A stretch of 64,000 nt of DNA from Erythrobacter sp. HL-111 (GCF_900105095.1 NZ_LT629743.1:1922001-1986000), one strand, 5' to 3'. Positions 53,137 to 62,555 are shown, counted from the stretch's first letter. The notes: generated by a model not told the origin, from the letters alone. Program-made: numbers and translations.

Positions 53137-55410
53137 TCAGCCCACCACGCCCGCGCTGGCGAGAACCGACAGCGTCAGCACATCGGGCGTCAGCGCGGTC
53201 ATCGGGGCGATCTGGACCGGCTTTTCCATCCCGATCAGCATCGGCCCCACGGTCGTGTTCGCGCCCAGTTCGCGCAGCATCTTGGCCGAAAGGTTCGCCG
53301 ATTGCAGGCCCGGCATGATGAGCACGTTGGCAGGCGCCGACAGGCGGCTGAAGGGATAGAGCTTCATCACTGTCGGATTGAGCGCGGCATCGGGCGCCAT
53401 CTCGCCTTCGTATTCGAAGCCCGGATCCTCGCGGTCGAGGATCGCCACCGCCTCGCGGATATTGCCGAGCCACTGGCCCGACGGATTGCCGAAGGTCGAA
53501 TAGGAAAGGAACGCGACCCGCGGTTCATGCCCCATCCGGCGAGCGACGGCGGCGGTCTCGCGCGCGATATGCGCGAGTTCCGCGGCCGTGGGCCGCTCGT
53601 TCATGGTCGTGTCGGCGAGGAAGGTCGTGTGGTTCTTGCCGATCATCATGTGGATGCCGAAAGGCAGCGCGCCGGGCTTGCGGTCGAGCACCATGTTGAT
53701 TTCGCGCACGGTCTGCGCGAAGGTCCGCGTCAGTCCCGAAATCATCCCGTCCCCGTGCCCGAGCGCGACGAGCAGCGCGGCGAACACGTTGCGTTCCTGG
53801 TTGACCATCCGGCGCACGTCGCGCTCGGTATAGCCGCGCCGCTGGAGCCGCTTGTAGAGGTAATCGACCATGGCGGGCACGTGCTCGCTGTCGGCCGAGT
53901 TCTGGATCTCGAAACTGCCGGGGTCGGAGACCGAAAGCTGGTGCAGCTTGTCGAGCACCGCCTTGGTCCGCCCGACGAGGATCGGCTTGCCGTAGCCGAA
54001 ATCGCGGAACTGGATCGCGGCGCGCAGCACGACCTCTTCCTCGGCCTCGGCGAAGACCATGCGCTTGGGGTTTTCCTTGGCCTCGTTGTAGACGCCGCTG
54101 AGCACCGCCGTCGTCGGGTTGAGCCGCGAGCGCAGCTTGATGCGATAGGCCTCGAAATCCTCGATCCGCGCCTGCGCCACCCCCGAATCCATCGCCGCCT
54201 TGGCGACCGCCGAGGAAACGACCTCGATCAGCCGCGGGTCGAAGGGCGCGGGGATGATGTAGTCGGTGCCGAACTTGTGGTTGCGGCCATAGGCGGCGGC
54301 GACCTCCTCGGGCACGCGTTCGCGCGCGAGCTTGGCGATGGCTTCGGCAGCGGCGACCTTCATTTCCTCGTTGATCGTCGTCGCCTGCACGTCGAGCGCA
54401 CCGCGGAAAATGAAGGGGAAACCGAGCACGTTGTTGACCTGGTTGGGAAAATCGCTCCGCCCGGTGGCGATGATCGCATCGGGGCGCACCTCCTTGGCGT
54501 CGTCCGGCATGATCTCGGGCACGGGATTGGCCATGGCGAAGATGATCGGCTTGTCCGCCATCTTCTTCACCCATTCGGGCTTCAGTGCTCCGGCGGCGGA
54601 AAGGCCGAGGAAGATGTCCGCGCCGACCAGCGCCTCCTCGAGGTCCTTCGCATCGGTCGCGGTCGCGTGCGCGCTCTTCCACTGGTCGATGCCTTCGCGC
54701 TCGGGCGTGATCGGGCCGGAACGGTCGCACATGATGACGTTCCGGGGCGAAACGCCCATCGCCTTGATCAGGGCGGTGCAGGCGATCGCTGCCGCGCCCG
54801 CGCCGTTCACCACGACCTTGACGTCCTTGATGTCGCGGTTCGTCAGGTAGCACGCGTTGAGCAGGCCTGCCGCGGTGATGATCGCGGTGCCGTGCTGGTC
54901 GTCGTGCATCACGGGTATGTTCATGCGCTCGCGCAGGGCCGCCTCGATGATGAAGCATTCGGGCGCCTTGATGTCCTCGAGGTTGATGCCGCCGAAAGTC
55001 GGTTCCATCAGCGCGACCGCCTCGATGAACTTGTCGGGGTCTTCGGTGGCGAGCTCGATGTCGATCGAATCGACATCGGCGAAACGCTTGAACAGCACCG
55101 CCTTGCCTTCCATCACCGGCTTGGAGGCCAGCGCGCCCAGGTTGCCGAGCCCGAGGATCGCCGACCCGTTGGATATCACCGCGACGAGGTTCGCCTTGGC
55201 GGTGTAGCGCGCGGCGAGTTTCGGGTCCTGCGCGATCGCTTCGACCGGGGCAGCGACGCCGGGCGAATAGGCGAGGCTGAGATCGCGCTGCGAGGTCATA
55301 GGCTTGGTCGCGACCACCTCCAGCTTACCCGGCCGGATCGTCTCGTGGTAGAACAGCGCCTCGCGCGTGGTGAAGCCGCCCTTCGGCCCGCCCTCTTGTT
55401 GGTCAGCCAT
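53137..55410 (-). CDS. maeB: NADP-dependent malic enzyme with phosphotransacetylase-like domain
   Basis: The enzyme decarboxylates malate to pyruvate, making NADPH. The 757-aa protein has the two-part MaeB layout. Malic enzyme covers residues 1-430 (GLGNLGALASKPVMEGKA, the catalytic Asp/Lys region MHDDQHGTAI, nucleotide binding VVNGAGAAAIACTALI). A phosphotransacetylase-like domain covers about 440-757 (VFAEAEEEVVLRAAIQFRDF, TTMNERPTAAELAHIA); in this family it is regulatory and probably not catalytic. GGAGAG and AGGGG lie upstream of the ATG at 55410. An open frame extends 81 codons further but is Arg-rich. It is divergent from mutS. Confidence 0.96.
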   Translation of the reverse strand: MADQQEGGPKGGFTTREALFYHETIRPGKLEVVATKPMTSQRDLSLAYSPGVAAPVEAIAQDPKLAARYTAKANLVAVISNGSAILGLGNLGALASKPVMEGKAVLFKRFADVDSIDIELATEDPDKFIEAVALMEPTFGGINLEDIKAPECFIIEAALRERMNIPVMHDDQHGTAIITAAGLLNACYLTNRDIKDVKVVVNGAGAAAIACTALIKAMGVSPRNVIMCDRSGPITPEREGIDQWKSAHATATDAKDLEEALVGADIFLGLSAAGALKPEWVKKMADKPIIFAMANPVPEIMPDDAKEVRPDAIIATGRSDFPNQVNNVLGFPFIFRGALDVQATTINEEMKVAAAEAIAKLARERVPEEVAAAYGRNHKFGTDYIIPAPFDPRLIEVVSSAVAKAAMDSGVAQARIEDFEAYRIKLRSRLNPTTAVLSGVYNEAKENPKRMVFAEAEEEVVLRAAIQFRDFGYGKPILVGRTKAVLDKLHQLSVSDPGSFEIQNSADSEHVPAMVDYLYKRLQRRGYTERDVRRMVNQERNVFAALLVALGHGDGMISGLTRTFAQTVREINMVLDRKPGALPFGIHMMIGKNHTTFLADTTMNERPTAAELAHIARETAAVARRMGHEPRVAFLSYSTFGNPSGQWLGNIREAVAILDREDPGFEYEGEMAPDAALNPTVMKLYPFSRLSAPANVLIMPGLQSANLSAKMLRELGANTTVGPMLIGMEKPVQIAPMTALTPDVLTLSVLASAGVVG

Positions 55411-55582
55411 GCCCCTAGTCTCTCCGAATGCGCCTGAAAGTGAACGAGCCAGCCGCTTAGCCCGAGCGCGAGCCGAACGATAGGCCCTTCCGGGCCGCAT
55501 CCGGAGGAACCGGGCGAGGCAACAGGGGAAAGCGCCGCGCCGCCTCGTTCCGAATCGCCTGCGCGGTGCTAGTCCGGCTGGC

Positions 55583-58297
55583 ATGGCCGCAAGGAACGCC
55601 TCGAAAGCCGCCGGCAAGCCCACGCCGATGATGGAGCAATACCTCGCGCTCAAGGCCGAGGCGGGCGGTTCGCTATTGTTCTACCGCATGGGCGATTTCT
55701 TCGAACTGTTCTTCGAGGATGCGAGGACGGCCTCGCAGGTGCTCGATATCGCGCTGACGACGCGGGGGGAGCACACCGGCGAGCCGGTGCCGATGTGCGG
55801 CGTGCCGGTCCATTCGGCAGAAAGCTATCTCGCGCGGCTGATCAAGGCCGGGTGCAAGGTCGCGATCGCCGAACAGGTCGAAACCCCGGAGGAGGCGAAG
55901 GCGCGGGCGAAGCGCGACGGCACGCCTTCCTCGAAAGTGCTGGTGAAGCGCGACATCGTTCGCTTCGTCACGGCCGGCACGCTGACCGAGGAGGCGCTGC
56001 TCGAACCGCGGCGGGCGAACCTGCTGGTGGCGCTGGCGGAGGTGCGCGGGGTCGTCGGGATCGCCAGCGTCGATATCTCTACCGGGACCATGGTGCTGGA
56101 GGAATGCGCGCCGGAGATGCTCGGCGCGGAACTCGCGCGGCTCGGCCCGTCCGAGGTCATCATCCCCGAACCGGGTCCCAGCGAAGGCGGGGATTTCCCC
56201 GAAGGCAGCGTCGCTCATGACGAGATCCCGACCCTCGCGGGGACTCCGCTCGAGGATGCGACGCCGCACCCGCGCAGCGCCTTCACGAGCGAGGGCGGCG
56301 CGGCGGCGCTGCGGCGCATCCACGGCGTCTCGACGCTCGACGGTTTCGGCGATTTCAGCCGCGCCATGCTGGCGGCGGCGGGCGGGCTCGTGGCCTATCT
56401 CGACCATGCCGGGCGCGGGCGGTTGCCGCTGCTGCTGCCGCCGGTCGCGCGCACCGGGGGTGCAGGGCTGGCGATGGACGAGGCGACCCGGACCAGTCTC
56501 GAAATCCTTGCCAGCAGCACGGGCGGGCGGGCGGGAAGCCTGGTGGCCGCGCTCGACCGCTGTTCGACCGGGGCGGGTTCGCGCCTGCTGGCCGAGGACC
56601 TGTCCGCGCCGCTGCTCGACCGCGGCGCGATCGAGGCGCGCCTTGCTCTCGTCCAGTTCTGGCTCGACCGGCCGATCGAGCGGGCGGGCCTGCGCGAGGC
56701 GCTGCGCGCGCTGCCCGACATCGGCCGCGCGCTCGGGCGCATCGCGGCCGGGCGCGGGAGCCCGCGCGATCTCGGCCAGGTGCGCGACGGACTGGCACAA
56801 GCCGCGCGGCTGAACGACACGCTTTCGCAGGAACCGGACCGCCCCGCCCTGCTCGACCGGCTCCTGCCCGAGCTTGGCGGCCACGGCGCGCTGACCGACC
56901 TGCTGTCGCGCGCGCTCGTCGCCTCTCCGCCGACCGAGCGGGCCAACGGCGGCTACATCGCGCCCGGTTACGACGCCGCGCTCGACGAACTGCGCGAGGT
57001 CTCGCAGAACGCGCGCAAGGCGATCGCGGCGATGGAGGCGCGCTACCGCGAGGAGACGGGAACGCCTTCGCTCAAGATCCGGCACAACGGGGTGCTCGGC
57101 TATTTCATCGAAGTGCCCGCACGCCATGCCGACCGCTTCATGGCCGAGGGCAGCGGCTTCACCCATCGCCAGACCATGAAGGACGCGGTGCGATTCAATT
57201 CGCTCGCCCTGCACGAGGAAGCCTCGCGCATCTCCGAGGCAGGCGGGCGTGCGCTCGCCGCGGAGGACGCGCATTTCGAGGAACTGGTGGGCGAAGTCTG
57301 CGCGGCGCGGGAGGCGATCGCGCGCACCGCCGCGGCGCTCGCGCGGCTCGACGTCGCGGCCGGCAATGCCGAGCGCGCCGCGGAAGGGGACTGGTGCCGC
57401 CCGGACATCGAGGAGGAGCCGGTGCTCGCCATCCGGGGCGGGCGCCACCCGGTGGTCGAGACGGCGCTGGCAAAGGCGGGCGAGCGCTTCGTCGCCAATG
57501 ACTGCGCGCTTTCGGCGGAGGACCGGATGTGGCTTATCGGCGGGCCGAACATGGGCGGCAAGTCGACCTTCCTGCGCCAGAACGCGCTGATCGTGGTGAT
57601 GGCGCAGGCGGGCTGCTTCGTCCCCGCATCCTCGGCCCGGATCGGGCTGGTCGACCGGCTGTTCAGCCGGGTCGGCGCGTCCGACAACCTCGCGCGGGGC
57701 CGGTCCACCTTCATGGTCGAAATGGTCGAAACCGCCGCGATCCTCGCCCAGGCCGGGCCGCGCAGCTTCGTGATCCTCGACGAGGTCGGGCGCGGGACCT
57801 CGACCTATGACGGGCTGGCGCTCGCCTGGGCGGTGGTCGAGGCGGTGCATTCGCGGATCGGCTGCCGCTGCCTTTTCGCGACCCATTACCACGAGCTTTC
57901 CCGGCTGGCGGAAAGCTGCCCCGCGCTTTCGCTGCACCACGTGCGCGCGCGCGAATGGAAGGGCGATCTCGTCCTGCTCCACGAACTCGCCGAAGGGCCG
58001 GCCGATCGCAGCTACGGCCTTGCGGTCGCGAAACTCGCGGGCGTGCCGAAGGACGTGGTCGAGCGGGCGAGCCAGGTGCTCGAGAAGCTCGAGCAGGCGA
58101 GGACGGAGACGGGCGGCCTTGCCGCGGGGCTCGGCGAATTGCCGCTCTTCGCCGCGGCGAGCGCGCAGAGGCAACCGCCCCCGGCCGACGCGCTGGCCGA
58201 GCGGCTCTGCGGGCTCGACGTCGATGCGCTCTCTCCGCGCGAGGCGCTCGATCTGCTGTATGACCTGAAACGCGAAGCGGCGAACACCAAAGCTTAA
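55583..58297 (+). CDS. mutS: DNA mismatch repair protein MutS
   Basis: MutS recognises mismatches and small loops and starts repair with MutL. The 904-aa protein has the mismatch-contacting F-x-E in FYRMGDFFELFFEDA near residues 33-47. It also has connector and lever domains, a clamp (GVLGYFIEVPARHADRFM), and the ATPase with Walker A GPNMGGKST near residue 654. Walker B FVILDEVGRGTSTYDG and the dimer-sensing THYHEL follow. The start at 55583 has no strong ribosome-binding site but matches family N-termini. A small acidic gene follows after 25 bp. Confidence 0.98.
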   Translation: MAARNASKAAGKPTPMMEQYLALKAEAGGSLLFYRMGDFFELFFEDARTASQVLDIALTTRGEHTGEPVPMCGVPVHSAESYLARLIKAGCKVAIAEQVETPEEAKARAKRDGTPSSKVLVKRDIVRFVTAGTLTEEALLEPRRANLLVALAEVRGVVGIASVDISTGTMVLEECAPEMLGAELARLGPSEVIIPEPGPSEGGDFPEGSVAHDEIPTLAGTPLEDATPHPRSAFTSEGGAAALRRIHGVSTLDGFGDFSRAMLAAAGGLVAYLDHAGRGRLPLLLPPVARTGGAGLAMDEATRTSLEILASSTGGRAGSLVAALDRCSTGAGSRLLAEDLSAPLLDRGAIEARLALVQFWLDRPIERAGLREALRALPDIGRALGRIAAGRGSPRDLGQVRDGLAQAARLNDTLSQEPDRPALLDRLLPELGGHGALTDLLSRALVASPPTERANGGYIAPGYDAALDELREVSQNARKAIAAMEARYREETGTPSLKIRHNGVLGYFIEVPARHADRFMAEGSGFTHRQTMKDAVRFNSLALHEEASRISEAGGRALAAEDAHFEELVGEVCAAREAIARTAAALARLDVAAGNAERAAEGDWCRPDIEEEPVLAIRGGRHPVVETALAKAGERFVANDCALSAEDRMWLIGGPNMGGKSTFLRQNALIVVMAQAGCFVPASSARIGLVDRLFSRVGASDNLARGRSTFMVEMVETAAILAQAGPRSFVILDEVGRGTSTYDGLALAWAVVEAVHSRIGCRCLFATHYHELSRLAESCPALSLHHVRAREWKGDLVLLHELAEGPADRSYGLAVAKLAGVPKDVVERASQVLEKLEQARTETGGLAAGLGELPLFAAASAQRQPPPADALAERLCGLDVDALSPREALDLLYDLKREAANTKA

Positions 58298-58322
58298 GGA
58301 TGGCATTCTAAGGCTTGGCGTC

Positions 58323-58706
58323 ATGGCGCGCATCCTGTTCGACAATTCGCGGACCGCACTCGCCTTCGCCGCGGTGGTGATCGCGGGCGCCGGCTTCGTC
58401 GCGGCGAATTTCGAGGGGGTGGGCCGAACGGGTCCGGCCGAACCCGAATACGTGATCGAGGATCCCGAGCCCGGCCCCGATCCCGATGACACGAACGGGG
58501 GCGATGCCTACGCCCAGCCCGAACCGCCGGAGGGCTGGTACGACGCCCCGCTCGAGGACCTCGGCAACGCCGATCCGATCGACGACGCGGAAGGGTTCAA
58601 TCCCAACCCGGTCATTTCGACCGATCCCGTGGGCGAGGACTACGTCATCCTCGAAGGCGACGGCTCGCCCTACGCCGAGACGAACGGATACCCCGAGGAC
58701 GACTGA
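58323..58706 (+). CDS. Small acidic membrane-anchored or secreted protein
   Basis: The 127-aa product has a hydrophobic segment at residues about 12-30 (ALAFAAVVIAGAGFVAANF), which could be a signal anchor. The remaining 95 residues are very acidic and Pro-rich (EPEYVIEDPEPGPDPDD, PEPPEGWYDAPLEDLGNA) with no cysteine. I do not recognise a family. It lies 25 bp downstream of mutS in the same direction and may be co-transcribed. The acidic tail would be exposed to the periplasm. It could be a calcium-binding or simply a disordered segment. Confidence 0.65.
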   Translation: MARILFDNSRTALAFAAVVIAGAGFVAANFEGVGRTGPAEPEYVIEDPEPGPDPDDTNGGDAYAQPEPPEGWYDAPLEDLGNADPIDDAEGFNPNPVISTDPVGEDYVILEGDGSPYAETNGYPEDD

Positions 58707-58723
58707 AGCGGACGGGCGGGAGC

Positions 58724-59077
58724 CTAGCGCTCCTTGCCGTCGTACTTGCCGGTGTTGTCGTCGTGGTTCGGCTCGCCGGCATAGGCGGAATGGTCGATCC
58801 GGCCCTTGTCCTCCATGTCGCGCATCTCGTCGATCAGGTCGCGTTCATGGCCCGCAACGTTATCGACGCCGGGCGAAGGAGCCTTGCGGCTTTCGGTGCC
58901 GCCGGGCGCCGCGCTTTCCTCGGCCTGCGCCTCGCGGGCGACTTCCTGCGCCTGCTGGCGGTGGTCGTCCTGCTCGTCGCTGTGCGTCTCGGGCGCGAGG
59001 CCCGACTGGCGCTCTTCCTGGCTGACATTGTCCTTGCGGTCGGTGTCCTTGCGGTCGGTGCCGTTGCGGTCGGTCAT
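58724..59077 (-). CDS. Small hydrophilic, probably disordered protein
   Basis: The 117-aa protein starts at 59077 (MTDRNGTDRKDTDRKDNVSQ) with AAGGAG before the ATG, which strongly supports translation. The start contains short repeats (NGTDRKD, DTDRKDN). The sequence is rich in Asp, Glu, Gln, Arg and His and has no hydrophobic segment. A somewhat conserved-looking C-terminal part reads ERDLIDEMRDMEDKGRIDHS, AYAGEPNHDDNTGKYDGK. I do not recognise a family; such proteins are often stress-related in this lineage, but this is only a guess. It converges on the small acidic gene. Confidence 0.7.
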   Translation of the reverse strand: MTDRNGTDRKDTDRKDNVSQEERQSGLAPETHSDEQDDHRQQAQEVAREAQAEESAAPGGTESRKAPSPGVDNVAGHERDLIDEMRDMEDKGRIDHSAYAGEPNHDDNTGKYDGKER

Positions 59078-59139
59078 GCAAAATCTCCTTTGCAAAACCA
59101 ACGGTCGGGCGGCGGCCGATGTTCCGTCGCCGCCCCCTC

Positions 59140-60009
59140 TCAGCGCGTGGGAACGGGCGCCCCGCCGGTGTAGTCGTAGAAGCCGCGCCCCGTCTTGCGC
59201 CCGAGCCAGCCGGCTTCGACATATTTCACCAGCAGCGGCGCCGGGCGATACTTGCTGTCGCGGGTGGTCTTGTAGAGCACCATGAGGATGTCGAGGCAGG
59301 TGTCGAGCCCGACGAAATCCGCAAGCTGGAGCGGCCCCATCGGGTGGTTGAGGCCGAGGCGGCAGCCCTTGTCGATATCCTCGATCCCCGCGGTCGACTG
59401 GCCGAGCACGAAGACCGCCTCGTTGATCATGGGCAGGAGGATGCGGTTGACGACGAAGCCCGGTTCGTCCTGGCTCAGCACGACTTCCTTGCCGAGCCCG
59501 CGGGCGAAGGCGATGACGGCGTCGGTCGTCTCCTGCGAGGTGGCGAGGCCGGGGATGACCTCGATCAGGCCCATGACCGGCACCGGATTGAAGAAATGCA
59601 GCCCGATGAACCGCTTGGGATCGGGCGAATGGTTCGCCATGCGCGTGATCGGGATCGAGCTCGTGTTGCTCGCCATGATCGCGCCCTGGCCGAGCACCCT
59701 GCTCGCGCCCTCGAAGATCGCCTGCTTGATCTCCTCCTTCTCGGTCGCGGCCTCGATGATCAGGTCGGCGGCTTCCATCGGGGCGTAATCGGGAACCGGC
59801 GTGATCCGGCCGAGCAGCGCTTCGGCCTCGTCCGCCTCGAGCTTGCCGCGCCCGACCAGGCGGGTCACCGCCTTTTCGATATTGGCCTTGCCCGCCTCGG
59901 CCCGGTCAAGGTCGACATCGGCGAGCATGACCTTCATTCCGTGCCAGGCGACGGTCTGGGCGATCCCGGTGCCCATCTGCCCGGCCCCGATGACGGCGAC
60001 GTTCCGCAT
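59140..60009 (-). CDS. 3-hydroxybutyryl-CoA dehydrogenase family enzyme
   Basis: This soluble NAD(P)-dependent dehydrogenase of 289 aa oxidises 3-hydroxyacyl-CoA or reduces acetoacetyl-CoA. It opens with a Rossmann fold (VAVIGAGQMGTGIAQTVA). The catalytic His-Glu region is LHFFNPVPVMGLIEVIPGL, and the C-terminal domain carries NHPMGPLQLADFVGLDTCLD. AAGGAG precedes the ATG at 60009. Length and lack of a hydratase domain match the short FadB2/Hbd type, not the large multifunctional FadB. It follows the cobalamin adenosyltransferase gene by 73 bp in the same direction. Confidence 0.93.
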   Translation of the reverse strand: MRNVAVIGAGQMGTGIAQTVAWHGMKVMLADVDLDRAEAGKANIEKAVTRLVGRGKLEADEAEALLGRITPVPDYAPMEAADLIIEAATEKEEIKQAIFEGASRVLGQGAIMASNTSSIPITRMANHSPDPKRFIGLHFFNPVPVMGLIEVIPGLATSQETTDAVIAFARGLGKEVVLSQDEPGFVVNRILLPMINEAVFVLGQSTAGIEDIDKGCRLGLNHPMGPLQLADFVGLDTCLDILMVLYKTTRDSKYRPAPLLVKYVEAGWLGRKTGRGFYDYTGGAPVPTR

Positions 60010-60082
60010 TTCGACTCCTTCGCAACTGCAGCATTCGAGCCCGCGCGTTAGCGGGAGCCGCGGGCAAAGGCCAGAAGTATAG

Positions 60083-60658
60083 CTAGCGGTTCGCGCCGGG
60101 GACCCATTTGACGTCCGAGGCGCCGTTGTCGTTGAGCACCCGGGCAAGGACGAAAAGCAGGTCCGACAGGCGATTGATATAGGCCGCGGCGGCCGGGTTC
60201 ACCGGGCTTTCCGCAGCAAGCGCGGTGATCGCCCGCTCCGCCGCGCGGGTGGTTGCGCGGGCAATGTGGACGCGCGCCGCAGCCTCGCTCCCGCCGGGCA
60301 GGACGAAGCTGGTCAGCGGTTCGAGCTTCCCGTTCAGCGCATCGATCTCGCTCTCGATCCATTCGGCCTGGGACGCGGCGATCCGCAGCACCATTTCGGA
60401 CGGCGCGAAATCTCCATCCTCGGCCGGCGTCGCGAGGTCCGCGCCGAGGTCGAACAGGTCGTTCTGCACGCGCGTCAGCAGGGCGCGGTGCGCCTGGTCG
60501 GCGATCGCGCAAAGGGCGAGGCCGATCGCGCTGTTCGCCTCGTCGACAAGGCCGATCGCCTCGATGCGGAAGGAATGCTTGGGAACGCGCGAACCGTCGA
60601 CGAGCCCCGTCGTGCCGTCGTCGCCGGTGCGGGTGTAGATGCGGTTGAGCTTGACCAT
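60083..60658 (-). CDS. Cob(I)alamin adenosyltransferase, PduO type
   Basis: This enzyme transfers adenosyl from ATP to cob(I)alamin to make coenzyme B12. The 191-aa protein has the ATP-binding N-terminus (LNRIYTRTGDDGTTGLVDGS). The conserved helical block DEANSAIGLA, the PGGSEAAARVHIARATTR region and the C-terminal NRLSDLLFVLARVLN are also present. The start at 60658 is chosen because it begins the family N-terminus, although no clear ribosome-binding site is seen. It lies between the HIG1 gene and the acyl-CoA dehydrogenase in a leftward run. Confidence 0.93.
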   Translation of the reverse strand: MVKLNRIYTRTGDDGTTGLVDGSRVPKHSFRIEAIGLVDEANSAIGLALCAIADQAHRALLTRVQNDLFDLGADLATPAEDGDFAPSEMVLRIAASQAEWIESEIDALNGKLEPLTSFVLPGGSEAAARVHIARATTRAAERAITALAAESPVNPAAAAYINRLSDLLFVLARVLNDNGASDVKWVPGANR

Positions 60659-60692
60659 GGGGCCGGCACCTATGCGCTGGGCGGCGGCGCGT

Positions 60693-60923
60693 CTAGCGCG
60701 CGACCGCGATGATGATCGCGACCACGACGATCGCGAGCGCCTGGTACTTGATCCGCGCGAACATCGCCTTGTTCTGGGCAAGCTGCATGTCGGTCGCGGT
60801 TTCGCCCTCACCCGATTCGAGATCGATCTTGGTGGTCCTGAGGAAGGCCACCACTCCGCGGATCAGGGACACGAGGACCATGATGCACAGGAAGACGAGC
60901 GCCGCGATGAGAACATATTCCAT
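60693..60923 (-). CDS. HIG1-domain twin-transmembrane protein
   Basis: The 76-aa protein has two membrane segments (residues 4-28, LIAALVFLCIMVLVSLI; 57-75, YQALAIVVVAIIIAVA) joined by a short polar loop. The loop and second helix (QNKAMFARIKYQALAIVVV) match the HIG1 pattern with the conserved NKAMFxRxxxQ. In mitochondria HIG1 proteins associate with cytochrome c oxidase and respiratory supercomplexes. Bacterial relatives in alphaproteobacteria are poorly studied. It lies 24 bp after gluQ in the same direction and is probably co-transcribed. Confidence 0.85.
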   Translation of the reverse strand: MEYVLIAALVFLCIMVLVSLIRGVVAFLRTTKIDLESGEGETATDMQLAQNKAMFARIKYQALAIVVVAIIIAVAR

Positions 60924-60947
60924 GAGTGCACAATGGCCTCTTGTTGT

Positions 60948-61784
60948 TCAGGTTCCAAGCTGCAAATTCCGGAAGCGCAGTTGCCGGGCAAGCATCAATC
61001 CGTCCTCGCCCGCCTCCCGCCGGTCGGACAGGGCGGGCGAGCCGCGCCGCTTGGCGAGTTTGCGGCCCTCCCCGTCGAGCAGGAGGCGATGGTGGTGCCA
61101 GCGCGGGACGGGCAGGCCCAGCAGCGCCTGGAGCAGGCGGTGGACGTGGGTCGCCTCGAACAGGTCGGCCCCGCGCGTCACCAGCGTCACGCCGTCCGCC
61201 GCATCGTCGAGCGTCGCGGCGAGGTGGTAGCTCGCCGGCAGGTCCTTGCGGACGATCACGACATCGCCGCCCCTGCCCGGGTCCGCCACCTGTTCCCCGG
61301 CGAGTGCATCTATCCAGCGCAGTTCGCCGGTCGCCTCGAGCGCCCGCTCGATGTCGAGCCGCAGCGCCGCGGGCAGCGCGGGATCGGGCGGACGGCGTTT
61401 GCAGGTCCCGGGGTAGACCCAGCCTTCGGGGCCCTTGCGGCTCGCGGCGACCTCGATCTCGCGGCGCGTGCAGGTGCACGGATAGAGCAGGCCCCGCTCG
61501 CGCAGGCGCCCGGCAGCGGCGGCATAGCTGTCGAGCCGGGTCGACTGGGCCGGGACATCCTCCCATTCGAGCCCGAGCCATTCGAGATCGCGGCGGAATT
61601 CGTCGGCCATGTCGGGGCGCGAGCGCGGCCCGTCGATATCCTCGATCCGCAGCAGGAATCGGCCGCCCGCTTCGCGCGCGAGGTCATGCGCCACGATCGC
61701 GGCAAGGGCATGGCCGAGATGGAGCGGGCCATTGGGGCTCGGGGCGAAGCGGGTGACGATTTCCACAGGATGGCGTTCTGCCAC
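60948..61784 (-). CDS. gluQ: Glutamyl-Q tRNA(Asp) synthetase
   Basis: This is a truncated GluRS paralogue that attaches glutamate to queuosine in tRNA-Asp. The 278-aa length, lacking the anticodon-binding domain, is diagnostic. Present are the HIGH-like motif in RFAPSPNGPLHLGHALA, zinc-ligand cysteines (YPCTCTRREIE, and PGTCKRRPP) and a KMSKS-like DGEGRKLAKRRGS. The first gene of a leftward run with the HIG1, PduO and dehydrogenase genes, it starts at 61784. Confidence 0.93.
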   Translation of the reverse strand: MAERHPVEIVTRFAPSPNGPLHLGHALAAIVAHDLAREAGGRFLLRIEDIDGPRSRPDMADEFRRDLEWLGLEWEDVPAQSTRLDSYAAAAGRLRERGLLYPCTCTRREIEVAASRKGPEGWVYPGTCKRRPPDPALPAALRLDIERALEATGELRWIDALAGEQVADPGRGGDVVIVRKDLPASYHLAATLDDAADGVTLVTRGADLFEATHVHRLLQALLGLPVPRWHHHRLLLDGEGRKLAKRRGSPALSDRREAGEDGLMLARQLRFRNLQLGT

Positions 61785-61946
61785 AAACTGCGCCGGAACC
61801 CCATCATGCCGCGGCTCGGAGGCGATTTGCCCCCAGGCTATCCACAGCCTATCGACAGCTTGCCGCGGTGGATAAGCGCGGTGTCATGGCATTGACTCTT
61901 TTCCTTGCCACGGCATGGTCCGTTAAATCAGGGAGGAACGCCTAGC

Positions 61947-62555
61947 GTGTTTCACGCCGAACTGATCGAAAGGGCTGCTCGGTTCCGGAGCAGCGAAGAA
62001 GACCCGACGCGCAACCTGTCGGCATGTCCCGCGCTCGTGCTCAACGCGGACTACACGCCCCTGTCCTACTACCCTTTGAGCCTGTGGCCCTGGCAGACCG
62101 CGATCAAGGCGGTGTTCCTCGACCGGGTCGACATCGTCGCGAGCTATGACCGCGAGGTCCATTCGCCCAGCCTCGACATGAAGATCCCGAGCGTGATCGC
62201 GCTCAGGCAATACGTGAAGCAGAGCGAGTTCCCCGCCTTCACCCGTTTCAACGTCTTCCTGCGCGACCGCTTCCAGTGCCAGTATTGCGGCAGCGGGGAT
62301 CACCTGACCTTCGACCACGTGATCCCGCGACGGCTGGGCGGGCGCACGACGTGGGAGAACATCATCACCGCCTGCGCGCCGTGCAACATGAAGAAGGGCG
62401 GGCGGACACCGCAACAGGCGGCGATGCCGGTGCGGATGAAGCCGATCCGGCCGACCAGCTGGCAATTGCAGCAGCATGGCAAGCTGTTCCCGCCCAACTA
62501 CCTCCACGAAACCTGGCGCGACTGGCTCTACTGGGACATCGAACTGGAAGCGTGA
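61947..62555 (+). CDS. HNH endonuclease family protein
   Basis: The 202-aa protein starts at a GTG (61947, read as VFHAELIERAARF) with GGAGG 10 nt upstream. An ATG earlier in the frame lacks a site. The N-terminal half (CPALVLNADYTPLSYYPLSL) and the HNH core are those of a widespread chromosomal HNH family. The core has zinc cysteines CQYC and CAPC, DHVIPRRLGGRTTWENI and NMKKGGRTP. Its biological role is not established. All core metal-binding residues are present, so it is likely active. It does not belong to an obvious mobile element here. Confidence 0.9.
   Translation: MFHAELIERAARFRSSEEDPTRNLSACPALVLNADYTPLSYYPLSLWPWQTAIKAVFLDRVDIVASYDREVHSPSLDMKIPSVIALRQYVKQSEFPAFTRFNVFLRDRFQCQYCGSGDHLTFDHVIPRRLGGRTTWENIITACAPCNMKKGGRTPQQAAMPVRMKPIRPTSWQLQQHGKLFPPNYLHETWRDWLYWDIELEA

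Noticed and set aside
61838-61875. Two DnaA-box-like 9-mers (CTATCCACA and GGTGGATAA) near the HNH gene
   Set aside because: Each has one mismatch to TTATCCACA, there are only two, and there is no AT-rich unwinding region or origin-type gene nearby.
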